Shown piece by piece: positions 16,682 to 24,780 of a stretch of DNA of 64,000 nt (positions are counted from its first letter, which is position 1; each line of letters begins with the position of its first letter). Below the pieces are notes generated by a model. It was not told the origin of the DNA and searched no databases. It was given only the letters and a program-made list of their open reading frames with translations. Origin of the DNA: JBBDSH01 sp040905045. Its GTDB lineage: Bacteria; Pseudomonadota; Gammaproteobacteria; Eutrophobiales; Eutrophobiaceae. Location: contig JBBDSH010000083.1 in assembly GCA_040905045.1 (NCBI GenBank), forward strand, positions 23,461 to 87,460, in the 5' to 3' direction. The position numbers were made by a program, and so were the translations under genes.

Positions 16682-17035
16682 AGTAAAAACCATATTTTCA
16701 ATACATGGGAACATACGAACGAGGGTTACATGTCATCCCTCATCCAAATCTTCTCCCCTCAAGGGGCGAAGGCCTTCGCGTAAAGGTAATCAGTATTGCA
16801 AATGCCGCCGGGTAACACCAACCGGGGCAAACGAATTGCATCCCGGCGCGAGCATTTCATATAACCACCCCAGGGGTTATGATAAGGGAAAATCGGCGTT
16901 CGCCCGCCCGGCGCGCGCCCGACATCGACAGATATTCATACTCATAGAAAGAAATGGTATGGCCGTAACCCTCGGAATTCCATGAAAATCATTTAGAATC
17001 CTGTACATATCGATACTTGAACCAAAGGAAAGACT
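16682..17035. promoter_or_regulatory. galD-galB divergent control region with ATAACC-N8-GGTTAT site
   Basis: The 354-bp spacer has no gene. At 16861-16880 ATAACC and GGTTAT are exact inverted halves 8 bases apart (with CCC/GGG next to them), a size and symmetry typical of LysR-type operators. The galB side ends in AAAGGAAAGACT before its ATG. Binding by the double-HTH regulator is inferred. Confidence 0.5.
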
Positions 17036-17758
17036 ATGAACGAGAAACAGAAAACGGGCCTTGTCGTCAGCGCCCACTCGGCGGACTTTGTCTGGCGCGC
17101 CGGCGGCGCCATCGGCCTGTACGCCAGCCGCGGATACAAGATGCTGGTCGTCTGCCTGTCCTACGGCGAACGCGGCGAATCGGCCAAGCTGTGGAAACAG
17201 GAAGGCATGACCCTGGAAACGGTGAAGAAGGAACGCCAGCGCGAAGCGAAGAACGCCTGCAAGGTGCTGGGCGCCGAACCGATCTTCTTCGACATCGGCG
17301 ACTACCCCATGCGTGTCAGTGATGAAGTGCTGTATCAACTGGTGGACATCTATCGGGAACATCATCCGGAATTCGTGCTGACCCATTCCCTGTACGATCC
17401 CTACAACTTCGATCATCCCCTGGCGTCCAACGTCGCCCAGGAGGCGCGCATCACCGCCCAGGCCATGGGCCACAATCCCGGCGAGAAGGTCATCGGCGCG
17501 CCGGGCGTGTTCCTGTTCGAACCGCACCAGCCGGAACAGTGCAACTGGAAACCGCAGGTGATCCTGGACATCACCGAGGTCTGGGATAAAAAGTACGAGG
17601 CCATCCAGTGCATGGAAGGCCAGGAACACCTGTGGGAGTACTACACCCGCGTCGCCCTGCAGCGCGGCGTCCAGGGCAAGCGCAACTCCGGCCGCGACAT
17701 GAAATACGGCGAGGCCTATCAGCGCATCTTCCCGCTGGTGACGGACGCATTCAAATGA
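17036..17758 (+). CDS. galB: 4-oxalomesaconate hydratase (PIG-L family)
   Basis: 240 residues after AAAGGAAAG. It begins NEKQKTGLVVSAHSADFVWRAGG, with AHxAD in place of the usual AHPDDE of PIG-L zinc enzymes, exactly as in Pseudomonas GalB. Other shared blocks are VCLSYGERGESAKLW, FFDIGDYPMR, HSLYDPYNFDHPLA and CMEGQEHLWEYYTRVALQRGVQ. It hydrates 4-oxalomesaconate to 4-carboxy-4-hydroxy-2-oxoadipate with a bound zinc. It overlaps galC by four bases (ATGA). The match across the whole length makes the call firm even without the dioxygenase. Confidence 0.93.
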   Translation: MNEKQKTGLVVSAHSADFVWRAGGAIGLYASRGYKMLVVCLSYGERGESAKLWKQEGMTLETVKKERQREAKNACKVLGAEPIFFDIGDYPMRVSDEVLYQLVDIYREHHPEFVLTHSLYDPYNFDHPLASNVAQEARITAQAMGHNPGEKVIGAPGVFLFEPHQPEQCNWKPQVILDITEVWDKKYEAIQCMEGQEHLWEYYTRVALQRGVQGKRNSGRDMKYGEAYQRIFPLVTDAFK

Positions 17759-18459
17759 AACGCTCGGTCGCCGTCCGCCATATCCACCGCGCCGATGAAG
17801 CCGCGATAAAGGAACTCGGCCGCATGGGCGTGGCCACCGTGCACGAGGCCCAGGGCCGCATCGGCCTCATGAAGCCCTACATGCGGCCCATCTACCCCGG
17901 CGCCCGCATCGCCGGCAGCGCATTAACGATCATGGCCCATCCCGGCGATAACTGGATGCTGCACGTTGCCATCGAACTGGCCCAACCGGGGGATATCCTG
18001 GTCGTCGCCCAGTCCGCCGATAATACCGACGGCATGTTCGGCGACCTGCTGGCGGAATCCTCCAGGGCCCACGGCATTCAGGGTCTGGTCATCGACGCCG
18101 GCGTCCGCGACACCGCCGATCTCAAGGAAATGGATTTCCCGGTCTGGTCGCGCGCCGTGCACGCCAAGGGCACAGTCAAGGCCACGCCCGGCTCGGTGAA
18201 CATCCCCGTGGTCTGCGCCGGCGCCTGCATCAATCCCGGCGATGTCATCGTCGCCGACGACGACGGTGTCTGCGTTGTGAAACGGCAGGAAGCCGAAGAA
18301 GTGGTCAAGCTGGCACAGAAGCGCGAGGAGAACGAGGAATCCAAGCGCGAACGACTGAAGAACGGTGAACTGGGCCTGGATATCTACAACATGCGTCCGA
18401 AGCTGGAGGAAGCCGGGCTGGTGTATATCGATCATATCGATGAATTGAAAGACGATTAG
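17755..18459 (+). CDS. galC: 4-carboxy-4-hydroxy-2-oxoadipate aldolase (RraA-like fold)
   Basis: 234 residues, ATG overlapping the galB stop, so coupled. Motifs: GVATVHEAQGRIGLM (residues 25-39), a GDILVVAQSADN loop, and DAGVRDTADL (114-123), in which Arg118 and Asp119 bind the carboxylate and Mg2+. It splits the substrate into pyruvate and oxaloacetate and usually also decarboxylates oxaloacetate. The fold is that of RraA, often misannotated as RNase E regulator; here the context with galB fixes the metabolic role. Confidence 0.93.
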   Translation: MKRSVAVRHIHRADEAAIKELGRMGVATVHEAQGRIGLMKPYMRPIYPGARIAGSALTIMAHPGDNWMLHVAIELAQPGDILVVAQSADNTDGMFGDLLAESSRAHGIQGLVIDAGVRDTADLKEMDFPVWSRAVHAKGTVKATPGSVNIPVVCAGACINPGDVIVADDDGVCVVKRQEAEEVVKLAQKREENEESKRERLKNGELGLDIYNMRPKLEEAGLVYIDHIDELKDD

Positions 18460-18822
18460 CCACAGAGAGCCTGCCCCGGGCTCCGATCCCTGACTCTTCT
18501 ACACATTTACCGTTGCAAGCAAAAAGAGCGTCATTCTGTACATGGATTGTACAGAATCCAGTGCCATGGAGGGGCATGGGATGAGCCGATCGGCGCATCC
18601 TTGCAACTGGATCCCGGCCAATCCCCCGGATCGGGGTCCGGGGCAGGCTCTGGCCGGAATGACGGCTTCGGACAGGACATGGCCGATATTAGAACTTCTT
18701 CGCCTTACTTAAAAATGTGTAGAAGAGATAGGACTCCGATCCGGGGATACAGAGATCACAGAGAGATGGAAATAAAAGTAGTGAGTAATCAGGGACAGGT
18801 AACGGTTTCAGATCCCGTGATG
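18460..18822. repeat. Gene-free region with nested inverted repeats
   Basis: CTCTTCTACACATTT at 18494-18508 is repeated exactly inverted at 18713-18727, and just outside lie GCCTGCCCCGGGCTCCGATCC (18472, 21 bases with one more beyond) and its relative GACTCCGATCCGGGG (18731). CCGGATCGGGGTCCGGGGCAGG sits inside (about 18627). CACAGAGA-type short repeats occur at both ends. I see no gene. It may be a degraded repeat cassette. Confidence 0.5.
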
Positions 18823-19155
18823 TCAGGTATCACGGGATAACTTGTCCGTAATAAGACGGTTCAGACTGATGCCCGACTCGATTGCCTGGGTCGCAAGCCG
18901 TCGATGAAGCTGCGGCGGCACACGCACCATGAATTTCCCGCTGAAGGTTCGGGTCGAGAGGGGCTCCGGCAAAGGTTCGCCGGACCTGGTCATATCCCTG
19001 ATGCAATCGCCCACGAGTTTGCGAATCCCGGCCAAGGCTTTCTCGGGCGTCTTGTCGAGCCAGCTGAGGCTGGGGAATTCCGTACACGTACCGGCATACT
19101 CGCGATCCTCCCCGGACCACGCGACACGGTAGGTATATTGATCAATTTTCTTCAT
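18823..19155 (-). CDS. hicB: HicB-type antitoxin
   Basis: 110 residues from ATG at 19155. The N-terminal half (YTYRVAWSGEDREYAGTCTEFPSLS...) has the partial RNase-H fold of HicB, and the C-terminal half ends with a ribbon-helix-helix type segment, SGKFMVRVPPQLHRRLATQA. HicB neutralises HicA and represses the operon. The ATG lies inside the end of hicA (14-bp overlap), so they are co-translated. Upstream is a perfect 20-bp palindrome likely to be its operator. Confidence 0.9.
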   Translation of the reverse strand: MKKIDQYTYRVAWSGEDREYAGTCTEFPSLSWLDKTPEKALAGIRKLVGDCIRDMTRSGEPLPEPLSTRTFSGKFMVRVPPQLHRRLATQAIESGISLNRLITDKLSRDT

Positions 19156-19399
19156 TATCGGATTCCAGTCGTTCAACAGCCGCCAACACCTGACGGACCT
19201 GATAAGGTTTGGCTTTGCCTTTGTCGCTCTGAATATTGACACGGGGGTCACCGTGCCAGGGCGTGCGATATATCCGATGACTCGTACCCTTCTGCCGCGG
19301 TTCTCCGAAATAAAAATCACAGACTTTGCACAACTCGGTGAATCGCACTCCGGCCGGGTTTCGCCTGAATGCTGCCAGCATCCTTGCTATCTTGGTCAT
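19142..19399 (-). CDS. hicA: HicA-type mRNA interferase toxin
   Basis: 85 residues from ATG at 19399 (MTKIARMLAAFRRNP). It shows the HicA double-stranded-RNA-binding-like layout: a helix followed by FTELCKVCDFYFGEPRQKG, then TSHRIYRTPWHGDPRVNIQ with the catalytic His41. Slightly longer than the classic 60-residue HicA, like the HicA of this HicB subgroup. It would cleave mRNA when free. First gene of a two-gene operon; the next gene downstream on the strand is its antitoxin. Confidence 0.88.
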   Translation of the reverse strand: MTKIARMLAAFRRNPAGVRFTELCKVCDFYFGEPRQKGTSHRIYRTPWHGDPRVNIQSDKGKAKPYQVRQVLAAVERLESDNEEN

Positions 19400-19407
19400 A
19401 ATGGTTA

Positions 19408-19427
19408 TAGTATCATTAATGATACTA
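19408..19427. promoter_or_regulatory. 20-bp perfect palindrome, hicAB operator
   Basis: TAGTATCATTAATGATACTA is its own reverse complement and ends nine bases before the hicA start. It fits binding by the HicB ribbon-helix-helix dimer for autorepression. The site also overlaps a possible -10 (TATAGT-like) region. Confidence 0.75.
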
Positions 19428-19443
19428 GTCGGCAATATGCGGG

Positions 19444-20349
19444 TTAACCCTGCTCCGGTTCAATCCTTTGCCGCTTTTGTAATTTACGCAGATTGCTCCG
19501 GGCAGACGGGTTTTCGGTGTTCAGATCCAGTGCCCTTTGATAAGCGAATTCCGTCGCCTCGTAATCACCGCGGCGGGCGTAGACCACACCCAGGTTGGAC
19601 CAGACGAAGTCGACACGGTCATCCTCAAGTATCGCCTTTTTCAGGTATTGCAGCGCCGTTTCAAGTTCTCCCTGCTGCAAATGCTGGATGGCAATATTAT
19701 TGTAATAGTGGGCAAAGGCGCGCTGATCCGAAATAATTGTTGACTGCCCGAAATCCTCTTCCGGCACGGCCAGGTAATCGAGGACGTAACGCGCCCGCCT
19801 TCCACGCCAGATGATATTTCCCGAAACATTAATGTGGCGTTCGATAACCCGGAAACCCTCCTCCCCACTGTCGATGTCCTGTTCACCGCGTTGCCTGTTT
19901 CGTTCCAGCTCCTGAAAGCGGGCATCGACCCCCAGGTGGCGCGCGGCCGCGACAAAGAAATTGGCCAGCGCCACGCAGTTGCCGCGGACCTGCTCGAAGG
20001 TTTCATCGGCAGTCAGGGTCAACTCGTTATTGAGGGAAAAACCCAGACCATCGGCATCGAATACGGCCGACCGCAGGGCGCGCACTCTTTCATAGGGATC
20101 CCGGACGCCGCTGACGCGACTGTCGATAAAACGCCGGGCATTCTCATTCAGTGCCAGGATGTCGATGTTTTCCAGTTCCGCCGGATGCCGGGACTGCGTG
20201 CTTTCCAGCGACCTCAGGGTATCGAGCAGACTGCTTTTCCCGGCCTTCCCGGATGCACAGCCAAATAACGACAGCAACAACAGTGACGTAACAAGCCAAT
20301 ACAACAGCTTGCTTTCCGAGGCGGGATAATTGAAACAATATCCGAACAT
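19444..20349 (-). CDS. Transglutaminase-like lipoprotein with TPR repeats
   Basis: 301 residues. A signal peptide with lipobox LLSLFGC puts Cys31 at the mature N-terminus. A transglutaminase-like core follows, with FEQVRGNCVALANFFVAAARHLGVDARF (catalytic Cys in RGNC) and RHINVSGN supplying the His. Two to three TPR units (NIAIQHLQQGELETALQYLKKA, NLGVVYARRGDYEATEFAYQRAL) close the protein. Likely an envelope peptidase or scaffold; the substrate is unknown. Arranged back to back with sixA-like 20458. Confidence 0.82.
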   Translation of the reverse strand: MFGYCFNYPASESKLLYWLVTSLLLLSLFGCASGKAGKSSLLDTLRSLESTQSRHPAELENIDILALNENARRFIDSRVSGVRDPYERVRALRSAVFDADGLGFSLNNELTLTADETFEQVRGNCVALANFFVAAARHLGVDARFQELERNRQRGEQDIDSGEEGFRVIERHINVSGNIIWRGRRARYVLDYLAVPEEDFGQSTIISDQRAFAHYYNNIAIQHLQQGELETALQYLKKAILEDDRVDFVWSNLGVVYARRGDYEATEFAYQRALDLNTENPSARSNLRKLQKRQRIEPEQG

Positions 20350-20457
20350 GGTTACGGTGGCAATGCTATACCCTGTTGGAACATGCTTTCGTGAACAGGT
20401 TCATCATCGACACCGCTTCTTGACAGGATTCGGCATTCATCCACTATTATCCATAGT

Positions 20458-20925
20458 ATGAAACTTTATCTGGTTCAACACGGTGAGGCGCTGGCGAAGG
20501 ACGTGGACCCGGACCGGCCCCTGAGTCCCGGGGGCGAAAAGGACGTCCGGAATATGGCCGGATTCCTGCAGGCGGCCGGAGTCGGCGTGGACCGGGTGCT
20601 GCACAGCGGCAAGCTGCGCGCCCGGCAAAGCGCAGCGATCCTGGCGGAGGCATTACTGATCCATGGCGACGCCGAGGCCATCGACGGCCTCGGCCCCAAT
20701 GATCCGGTGGAAGACTTTTCCATCGAAGTCCATAAATTCAAACAGGACACCATGGTGGTCGGCCACCTGCCCTTTATGGCGCGCATGGTTTCCCGTCTGG
20801 TCAACGGACAAGGCGAACCCGCCATTGTTGATTATAAACCGGGCAGCGTCGTCTGCCTGGAACAGGACGGGGAAGAACACTGGTGCATACAGTGGATGCT
20901 GCGGCCGGATTTATTGGCCGGGTAA
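20458..20925 (+). CDS. sixA: SixA-like phosphohistidine phosphatase
   Basis: 155 residues, histidine phosphatase fold. The N-terminal VQHGEA motif replaces RHGEA, which is usual for SixA-type enzymes, and the second catalytic His is in VVGHLPFM (about residue 100). SLSPGG-like turn LSPGGEKDV is present. Family members dephosphorylate phosphohistidine on phosphotransfer proteins such as ArcB or NPr. No partner lies nearby. Start ATG at 20458 has no clear Shine-Dalgarno. Confidence 0.85.
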   Translation: MKLYLVQHGEALAKDVDPDRPLSPGGEKDVRNMAGFLQAAGVGVDRVLHSGKLRARQSAAILAEALLIHGDAEAIDGLGPNDPVEDFSIEVHKFKQDTMVVGHLPFMARMVSRLVNGQGEPAIVDYKPGSVVCLEQDGEEHWCIQWMLRPDLLAG

Positions 20926-20978
20926 ATCGCAGCAAGAAACGGGTGGGCGCCGGCACGGCGGCATTCTAGAATACCGGC

Positions 20979-21854
20979 ATGAACGATTACGATCGCATCG
21001 CCGGTCTCATTCAGTACCTTGATAAACATCATACCGAGCAGCCGGATCTGGAAACCCTGGCCCGCCATGCCGGGCTGAGTCCTTATCACCTGCAGCGCCT
21101 TTTCTCCCGCTGGGCCGGGATCTCGCCCAAGCATTTCCTGCAGTGCCTGACTTTATCCCATGCCCGGCAACGCCTGCGCGCAGGGGAAAGCGTGTTCGAC
21201 GCCGCCCTGGATGCCGGGCTTTCCGGTCCCGGGCGGCTGCATGATCTCTGCGTCAATCTGGAAGCGGCTTCGCCGGGGGAGCTCAAGGCCGGTGGCGAAG
21301 CCTGGACCATCCGCGCCGGTTTTGCCGATACGCCCTTCAGCACCGCTCTCATCGGCGAGAGTCCACGCGGTATCTGCCATCTGGCCTTCGTGCAAAACCG
21401 GGATCGCGACTCCGGCGAAGCAGCGATCCGGGAATACTGGCCGCGGGCGAAAATCCACTGGGACGATGTAACAGCGGCGAATACAGCCGGATTGATTTTT
21501 ACTCCCTTGGTGAACAGTGAATCACGCCCCGCCCTGCGCGCCATCGTTAATGGCAGCCGCTTTCAGGTGCGCGTCTGGCGCGCGCTGCTGCAAATACCGA
21601 AAGGAGCACTGACCAGTTACGGGCGGCTGGCGGCGGATCTGGGCAAGCCCGGCGCGGCCCGTGCCGTGGGCGGCGCCGTGGGCAAAAACCCGCTGGCCTG
21701 CCTCATCCCCTGTCATCGCGTCATCCGCGAATCCGGCGCGCTGGGCGATTACCGCTGGGGTGCCACACGCAAGCGGGCCATGCTGGTGTGGGAAAGCGCG
21801 GTGGAGAAGGCCGCGCCTGAACGTGTAAGAGAAACCACGGGAGAACTTATATGA
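20979..21854 (+). CDS. AraC-HTH / O6-methylguanine-DNA methyltransferase fusion
   Basis: 291 residues. Residues 1-100 are an AraC double helix-turn-helix (DLETLARHAGLSPYHLQRLF, SVFDAALDAGLSGPGRLHDL). Residues about 190-270 are the MGMT catalytic domain with GAVGKNPLACLIPCHRVIR, where C245 in PCHR accepts the methyl group. The zinc domain of E. coli Ada with its phosphotriester Cys is absent. The protein therefore repairs O6-methylguanine and may bind DNA, but lacks the usual sensor. Its TGA overlaps the ATG of the lipocalin-like gene. Confidence 0.92.
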   Translation: MNDYDRIAGLIQYLDKHHTEQPDLETLARHAGLSPYHLQRLFSRWAGISPKHFLQCLTLSHARQRLRAGESVFDAALDAGLSGPGRLHDLCVNLEAASPGELKAGGEAWTIRAGFADTPFSTALIGESPRGICHLAFVQNRDRDSGEAAIREYWPRAKIHWDDVTAANTAGLIFTPLVNSESRPALRAIVNGSRFQVRVWRALLQIPKGALTSYGRLAADLGKPGAARAVGGAVGKNPLACLIPCHRVIRESGALGDYRWGATRKRAMLVWESAVEKAAPERVRETTGELI

Positions 21855-22354
21855 ACAGAATTAAAATCCTGCGATACCGTTGCCCGGGATGGTTGTTCGG
21901 CCTGGCCGTCACCCTCATTCCCGTCACCGCCCTGCAGGCGGACAGCGGACCGCTGGTGGATACCTGGCTGCTGGTTTCCCTGGAACGCACCACACCCGAC
22001 GGCAAGGTAACCTGTCCCTACGGCGACGCGCCACGCGGCTATGTCACCTACGCGGAAGACGGCCGCCTGCGGCTGCAGATCGCCCATGAAAAACGGGCGG
22101 ATGTTGCCTGGCCGGCGGACAAACCTATGCGTCCGGAACCGCTGGGGTATATTGCCTACTTCGGCCGCTACACGGTGGACTACGAGACAGGAACGGTGGT
22201 ACATCATCTGGAGGAGAGTGTTTTCCCCGACTGGCCGGGCCGGGTCCTCGAACGCGGATTCAGTATCGAGGGCGATACCATGACGCTGCGGCGTTCCGAT
22301 GAAAAGGGATCGGATCGGATCGTCTGGCGGCGCGACGGCGCCATGCCGGAATAA
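21851..22354 (+). CDS. Secreted lipocalin-like domain protein
   Basis: 167 residues. An N-terminal signal peptide (RIKILRYRCPGWLFGLAV..., cleavage after ALQA around residue 31) is followed by a lipocalin-like module: GPLVDTWLLVSLERTTPDGKV, PRGYVTYAEDGRLRLQ, IAYFGRYTVD and HHLEESVFPDW. This matches the lipocalin_5-type domain found in many bacteria. Ligand unknown. It overlaps the MGMT fusion by four bases and is probably its operon mate. Confidence 0.82.
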   Translation: MNRIKILRYRCPGWLFGLAVTLIPVTALQADSGPLVDTWLLVSLERTTPDGKVTCPYGDAPRGYVTYAEDGRLRLQIAHEKRADVAWPADKPMRPEPLGYIAYFGRYTVDYETGTVVHHLEESVFPDWPGRVLERGFSIEGDTMTLRRSDEKGSDRIVWRRDGAMPE

Positions 22355-22369
22355 CGAACAGGGAGTTAT

Positions 22370-23236
22370 TTATATACCAGCCGTTGCAATCCAGGCGGCC
22401 GACGGCACGATAACGCCGCCGCGCGTTTCATATTCCCGCAATGCCTTCTTGATAGCGGCGACAGCCGCTTGCTGTTCTTTCTCGTCGGCCTCCTGAATCA
22501 CTTTCGCGGCGGGTCCCAGCTGCGTCGCCATATGCCCGGCTTCATCCAGGTTGCCCATCTGCATCCCGGTATCCACCGCTTCCAGATGAATAGCTCGGAA
22601 ACCGGCGGCAATCAGCAGATACTCCAGTCTTTCCCTCTGCCCCAGCGAGAACGGGCCCGGCGCATCGGGATCCGGTTCCTCCGCCGGTGGCTCGGGACGC
22701 GGCAAAACCGTAAAGGCGGCCTCGGCGGGTACGGTCATCCAGGGGTTTTCCTCCAGGGTGCGCCAGCACATGAACACCATCCGTCCGTCGGGGCGGAGAT
22801 GCCCGCGGAGATTCCTGAAAGCATCCAGCGGCCGGCCGAAAAACATGACCCCAAAGCGGGAGAAGACCAGGTCATAGGCACCGTATTCCAGATCCTCGCG
22901 GCCGGAGTCGGCGACCCGGAATGCCAGATTGGAAATACCTTCACCGCGCTGTTTCGCGACTTCAAGAATGGTCTCCGATATATCCACGCCGAGTACATGG
23001 CCGGATGCTCCCACCTGTTCCGCCAGCGTGATGCTGGTGGGACCGCCGCCGCAACCCACGTCCAGGACGCGCTCGCCGGGCGAGACGGCGCAGCGTTGCA
23101 TCAGTATTTCTGTCAGCGGCCCGAGCTGGCGTTCCAGCAGATCGATGTTCTCCACCCATTTATCGCCGCCCTCCTCCTTCCAGAAAGTCTCGCCGAAAGG
23201 CAGATCTTCTTTGTTTTCCGTCGAAGACATAGCCAA
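22370..23236 (-). CDS. Class I SAM-dependent methyltransferase
   Basis: 288 residues. The SAM-binding motif I is VLDVGCGGGPTSITLA (about 57-72), followed by an acidic VLGVDIS loop (motif Post I), AYDLVFSRFGVMFF (motif II) and LRPDGRMVFM (motif III). Substrate not evident; the C-terminal domain with REYETRGGVIVPSAAW resembles a subgroup of small-molecule methyltransferases. Divergent from the SnoaL-like gene; the promoter region between them is only 76 bp. Confidence 0.85.
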   Translation of the reverse strand: MAMSSTENKEDLPFGETFWKEEGGDKWVENIDLLERQLGPLTEILMQRCAVSPGERVLDVGCGGGPTSITLAEQVGASGHVLGVDISETILEVAKQRGEGISNLAFRVADSGREDLEYGAYDLVFSRFGVMFFGRPLDAFRNLRGHLRPDGRMVFMCWRTLEENPWMTVPAEAAFTVLPRPEPPAEEPDPDAPGPFSLGQRERLEYLLIAAGFRAIHLEAVDTGMQMGNLDEAGHMATQLGPAAKVIQEADEKEQQAAVAAIKKALREYETRGGVIVPSAAWIATAGI

Positions 23237-23312
23237 GCCCTGTAGTTTCTTTGTTAGTATCGGTACAAATTACATGACTCTAAAACCGAATACCATCGCA
23301 AGAGGTGCCTCA

Positions 23313-24011
23313 ATGAGTGACAACGCCGAACAAATTGCCGCGCTTTCAAGAAAAGTCGAGGAACTGACGCAGCAGGTGTCCGAACTGCAGGACATTCACC
23401 AGATCCGCATGCTGCAGCACAAGTACGGCTATTACATGGACAAGTGCATGTGGGAAGAGATCCTTGACCTCTACAGCGATGACGCGGAGCTGCATTTCAT
23501 GGGCGGCATCTACCGCGGCAAGGCCGGTCTGCGCCGGCTTTACATCGGCCGCATTGCGCAATTGTTCACCGGCGGTGAGGCCGGGCCTGTCGACGGGTTC
23601 CTGTCCGACTACATGCAACTGCAGGACGTTATCGACATCGCGTCCGACAACAAAACCGCGCAAGGCCGGTTCCGCTATTTCATGCAGGGCGGGAACCATG
23701 AAAGCCGCGATCATGCCATTCCCGGGCTGCCGGAACAGTGGTGGGAATCCGGCGTCTATGAAAATGAATACATCAAGGAAAACGCTGTCTGGAAGATCCG
23801 CAAGCTGGGTCTGCACCTGGCCTGGCGGGCGGATTACAGGGACGGCTGGCGTCATGCACGGCCGGGTGTATCCGGTGAAAAGCCCGTGCTCTACCCGGAT
23901 GACCCTGACGGTCCGGATGAGTATATTGAGGGATTCGCCGCCACCTGGCCGAAGGCGGCCGTGCAACCGTTCCATTACCCGCACCCCGTTACCGGACACA
24001 ACAGCGGCTAG
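23313..24011 (+). CDS. SnoaL-like nuclear transport factor 2 family protein
   Basis: 232 residues from ATG at 23313, with AAGAGGTG eight bases upstream. A coiled N-terminus (EQIAALSRKVEELTQQVSELQDIHQIRMLQHKY) leads into a SnoaL-like cone: YGYYMDKCMWEEILDLYSDDAELHFMGGIYRGKAGLRRLY. The C-terminal 60 residues are Trp/Tyr rich. Family members act on polyketides, steroids or aromatic substrates or have no known role. Nothing in the neighbourhood fixes the reaction. Confidence 0.78.
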   Translation: MSDNAEQIAALSRKVEELTQQVSELQDIHQIRMLQHKYGYYMDKCMWEEILDLYSDDAELHFMGGIYRGKAGLRRLYIGRIAQLFTGGEAGPVDGFLSDYMQLQDVIDIASDNKTAQGRFRYFMQGGNHESRDHAIPGLPEQWWESGVYENEYIKENAVWKIRKLGLHLAWRADYRDGWRHARPGVSGEKPVLYPDDPDGPDEYIEGFAATWPKAAVQPFHYPHPVTGHNSG

Positions 24012-24016
24012 AATCC

Positions 24017-24205
24017 ATGCTGCGGTCCATCATCGGCTTTCGCCTGGACGAATATGGCGACTGGACGGCCATCCTCAGTTGCGGGCACCCGCAGCACGTG
24101 CGTCATAACCCGCCGTTCAGCAACAGGCCCTGGGTGATCACGGAAGCGGGACGCAACAGTAAAATTGGAGAACAGCTTGATTGTGTCCGCTGTGATCGCG
24201 ACTGA
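24017..24205 (+). CDS. DUF3565 small protein
   Basis: 62 residues. The pattern GFRLDEYGDWTAILSCGHPQHVRHNPPFSNRPWVIT...LDCVRCD is diagnostic of DUF3565. Conserved Cys22, His24, His27 and the C-terminal C-x2-C suggest a metal site. Function unknown. Starts five bases after the SnoaL-like stop, so likely co-transcribed. Confidence 0.85.
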   Translation: MLRSIIGFRLDEYGDWTAILSCGHPQHVRHNPPFSNRPWVITEAGRNSKIGEQLDCVRCDRD

Positions 24206-24213
24206 TTTCGATT

Positions 24214-24267
24214 GATCTCGCCAAGCCTTGTCCTGGACTCCAATCCAGAACAAGGCTTGGCGAGATC
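24214..24267. repeat. Perfect 18-bp inverted repeat
   Basis: GATCTCGCCAAGCCTTGT at 24214-24231 pairs with its complement at 24250-24267. The loop is CCTGGACTCCAATCCAG-like and itself folds. A relative, with CAAGGCTTGTCCTGGACTCC, occurs near 46108. It could end transcription of the SnoaL/DUF3565 genes. Confidence 0.65.
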
Positions 24268-24324
24268 GGAGATCGACCATTACCCTTTCAGATGCCCACA
24301 AATTCTGCCGAAGAGCCAAATAAA

Positions 24325-24348
24325 AAAAGCCCCGCAAGCGGGGCTTTT
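24325..24348. terminator. Rho-independent terminator of csp
   Basis: AAAAGCCCCG-CAAG-CGGGGCTTTT hairpin, followed on the minus strand by a T-rich run, 30 bases downstream of the cold shock gene stop. Effective in both directions by sequence. Confidence 0.9.
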
Positions 24349-24377
24349 CTTTACTTCGGGTGTTCGCCCGAAAAGGC

Positions 24378-24581
24378 TTACTGGCCTACGACATTCACCG
24401 CGCTCAGGCCCTTGGGACCCTTCTCGGTATCGAACGTGACCGTCTGGCCTTCGCTCAGGGATTTGAAGCCTTCGGCCCGAATGGCGGAATGATGAACGAA
24501 GACATCGTCACCACCGTCGCTGGGAGAAATGAATCCAAAACCTTTGCTGTCGTTAAACCACTTAACTGTACCTGTAGCCAT
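24378..24581 (-). CDS. Cold shock domain protein (CspA family)
   Basis: 67 residues, the entire cold shock domain. RNP1 is GFGFISP and RNP2 is DVFVHHSAI, both nucleic-acid binding motifs. Acts as an RNA chaperone; which paralogue it is cannot be told. The approximately 200-base stretch upstream (24582-24780) contains no gene and may be the long 5' leader common to csp mRNAs. Confidence 0.93.
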   Translation of the reverse strand: MATGTVKWFNDSKGFGFISPSDGGDDVFVHHSAIRAEGFKSLSEGQTVTFDTEKGPKGLSAVNVVGQ

Positions 24582-24780
24582 TTCTGGTTACCTCATTTGT
24601 ATGTATTTACTGTGTATTAGCAGACGGATTGTTGCTTTATGTTTCGGGAAGGCCTGCTGAATACTGCGAGGTGCTACCGGAAATGCCACAATTTCACTAC
24701 TAATGGACCAACCTTATACCATATCCGGGCGCCGACGCCAGCTTTTTCTCGCGGTTTATTGACCGACGGGAATCCGGGCC

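Noticed and set aside
15485..16714. galD continuing across the second gap to a KTDA end
   Set aside because: The bases beyond the gap encode an antitoxin in another frame; the join is artificial.
17036..17758. LmbE-type deacetylase
   Set aside because: The AHxAD motif and full-length match are those of GalB.
17755..18459. RraA, regulator of RNase E
   Set aside because: The fold is shared, but the galB overlap and aldolase residues point to the aldolase.
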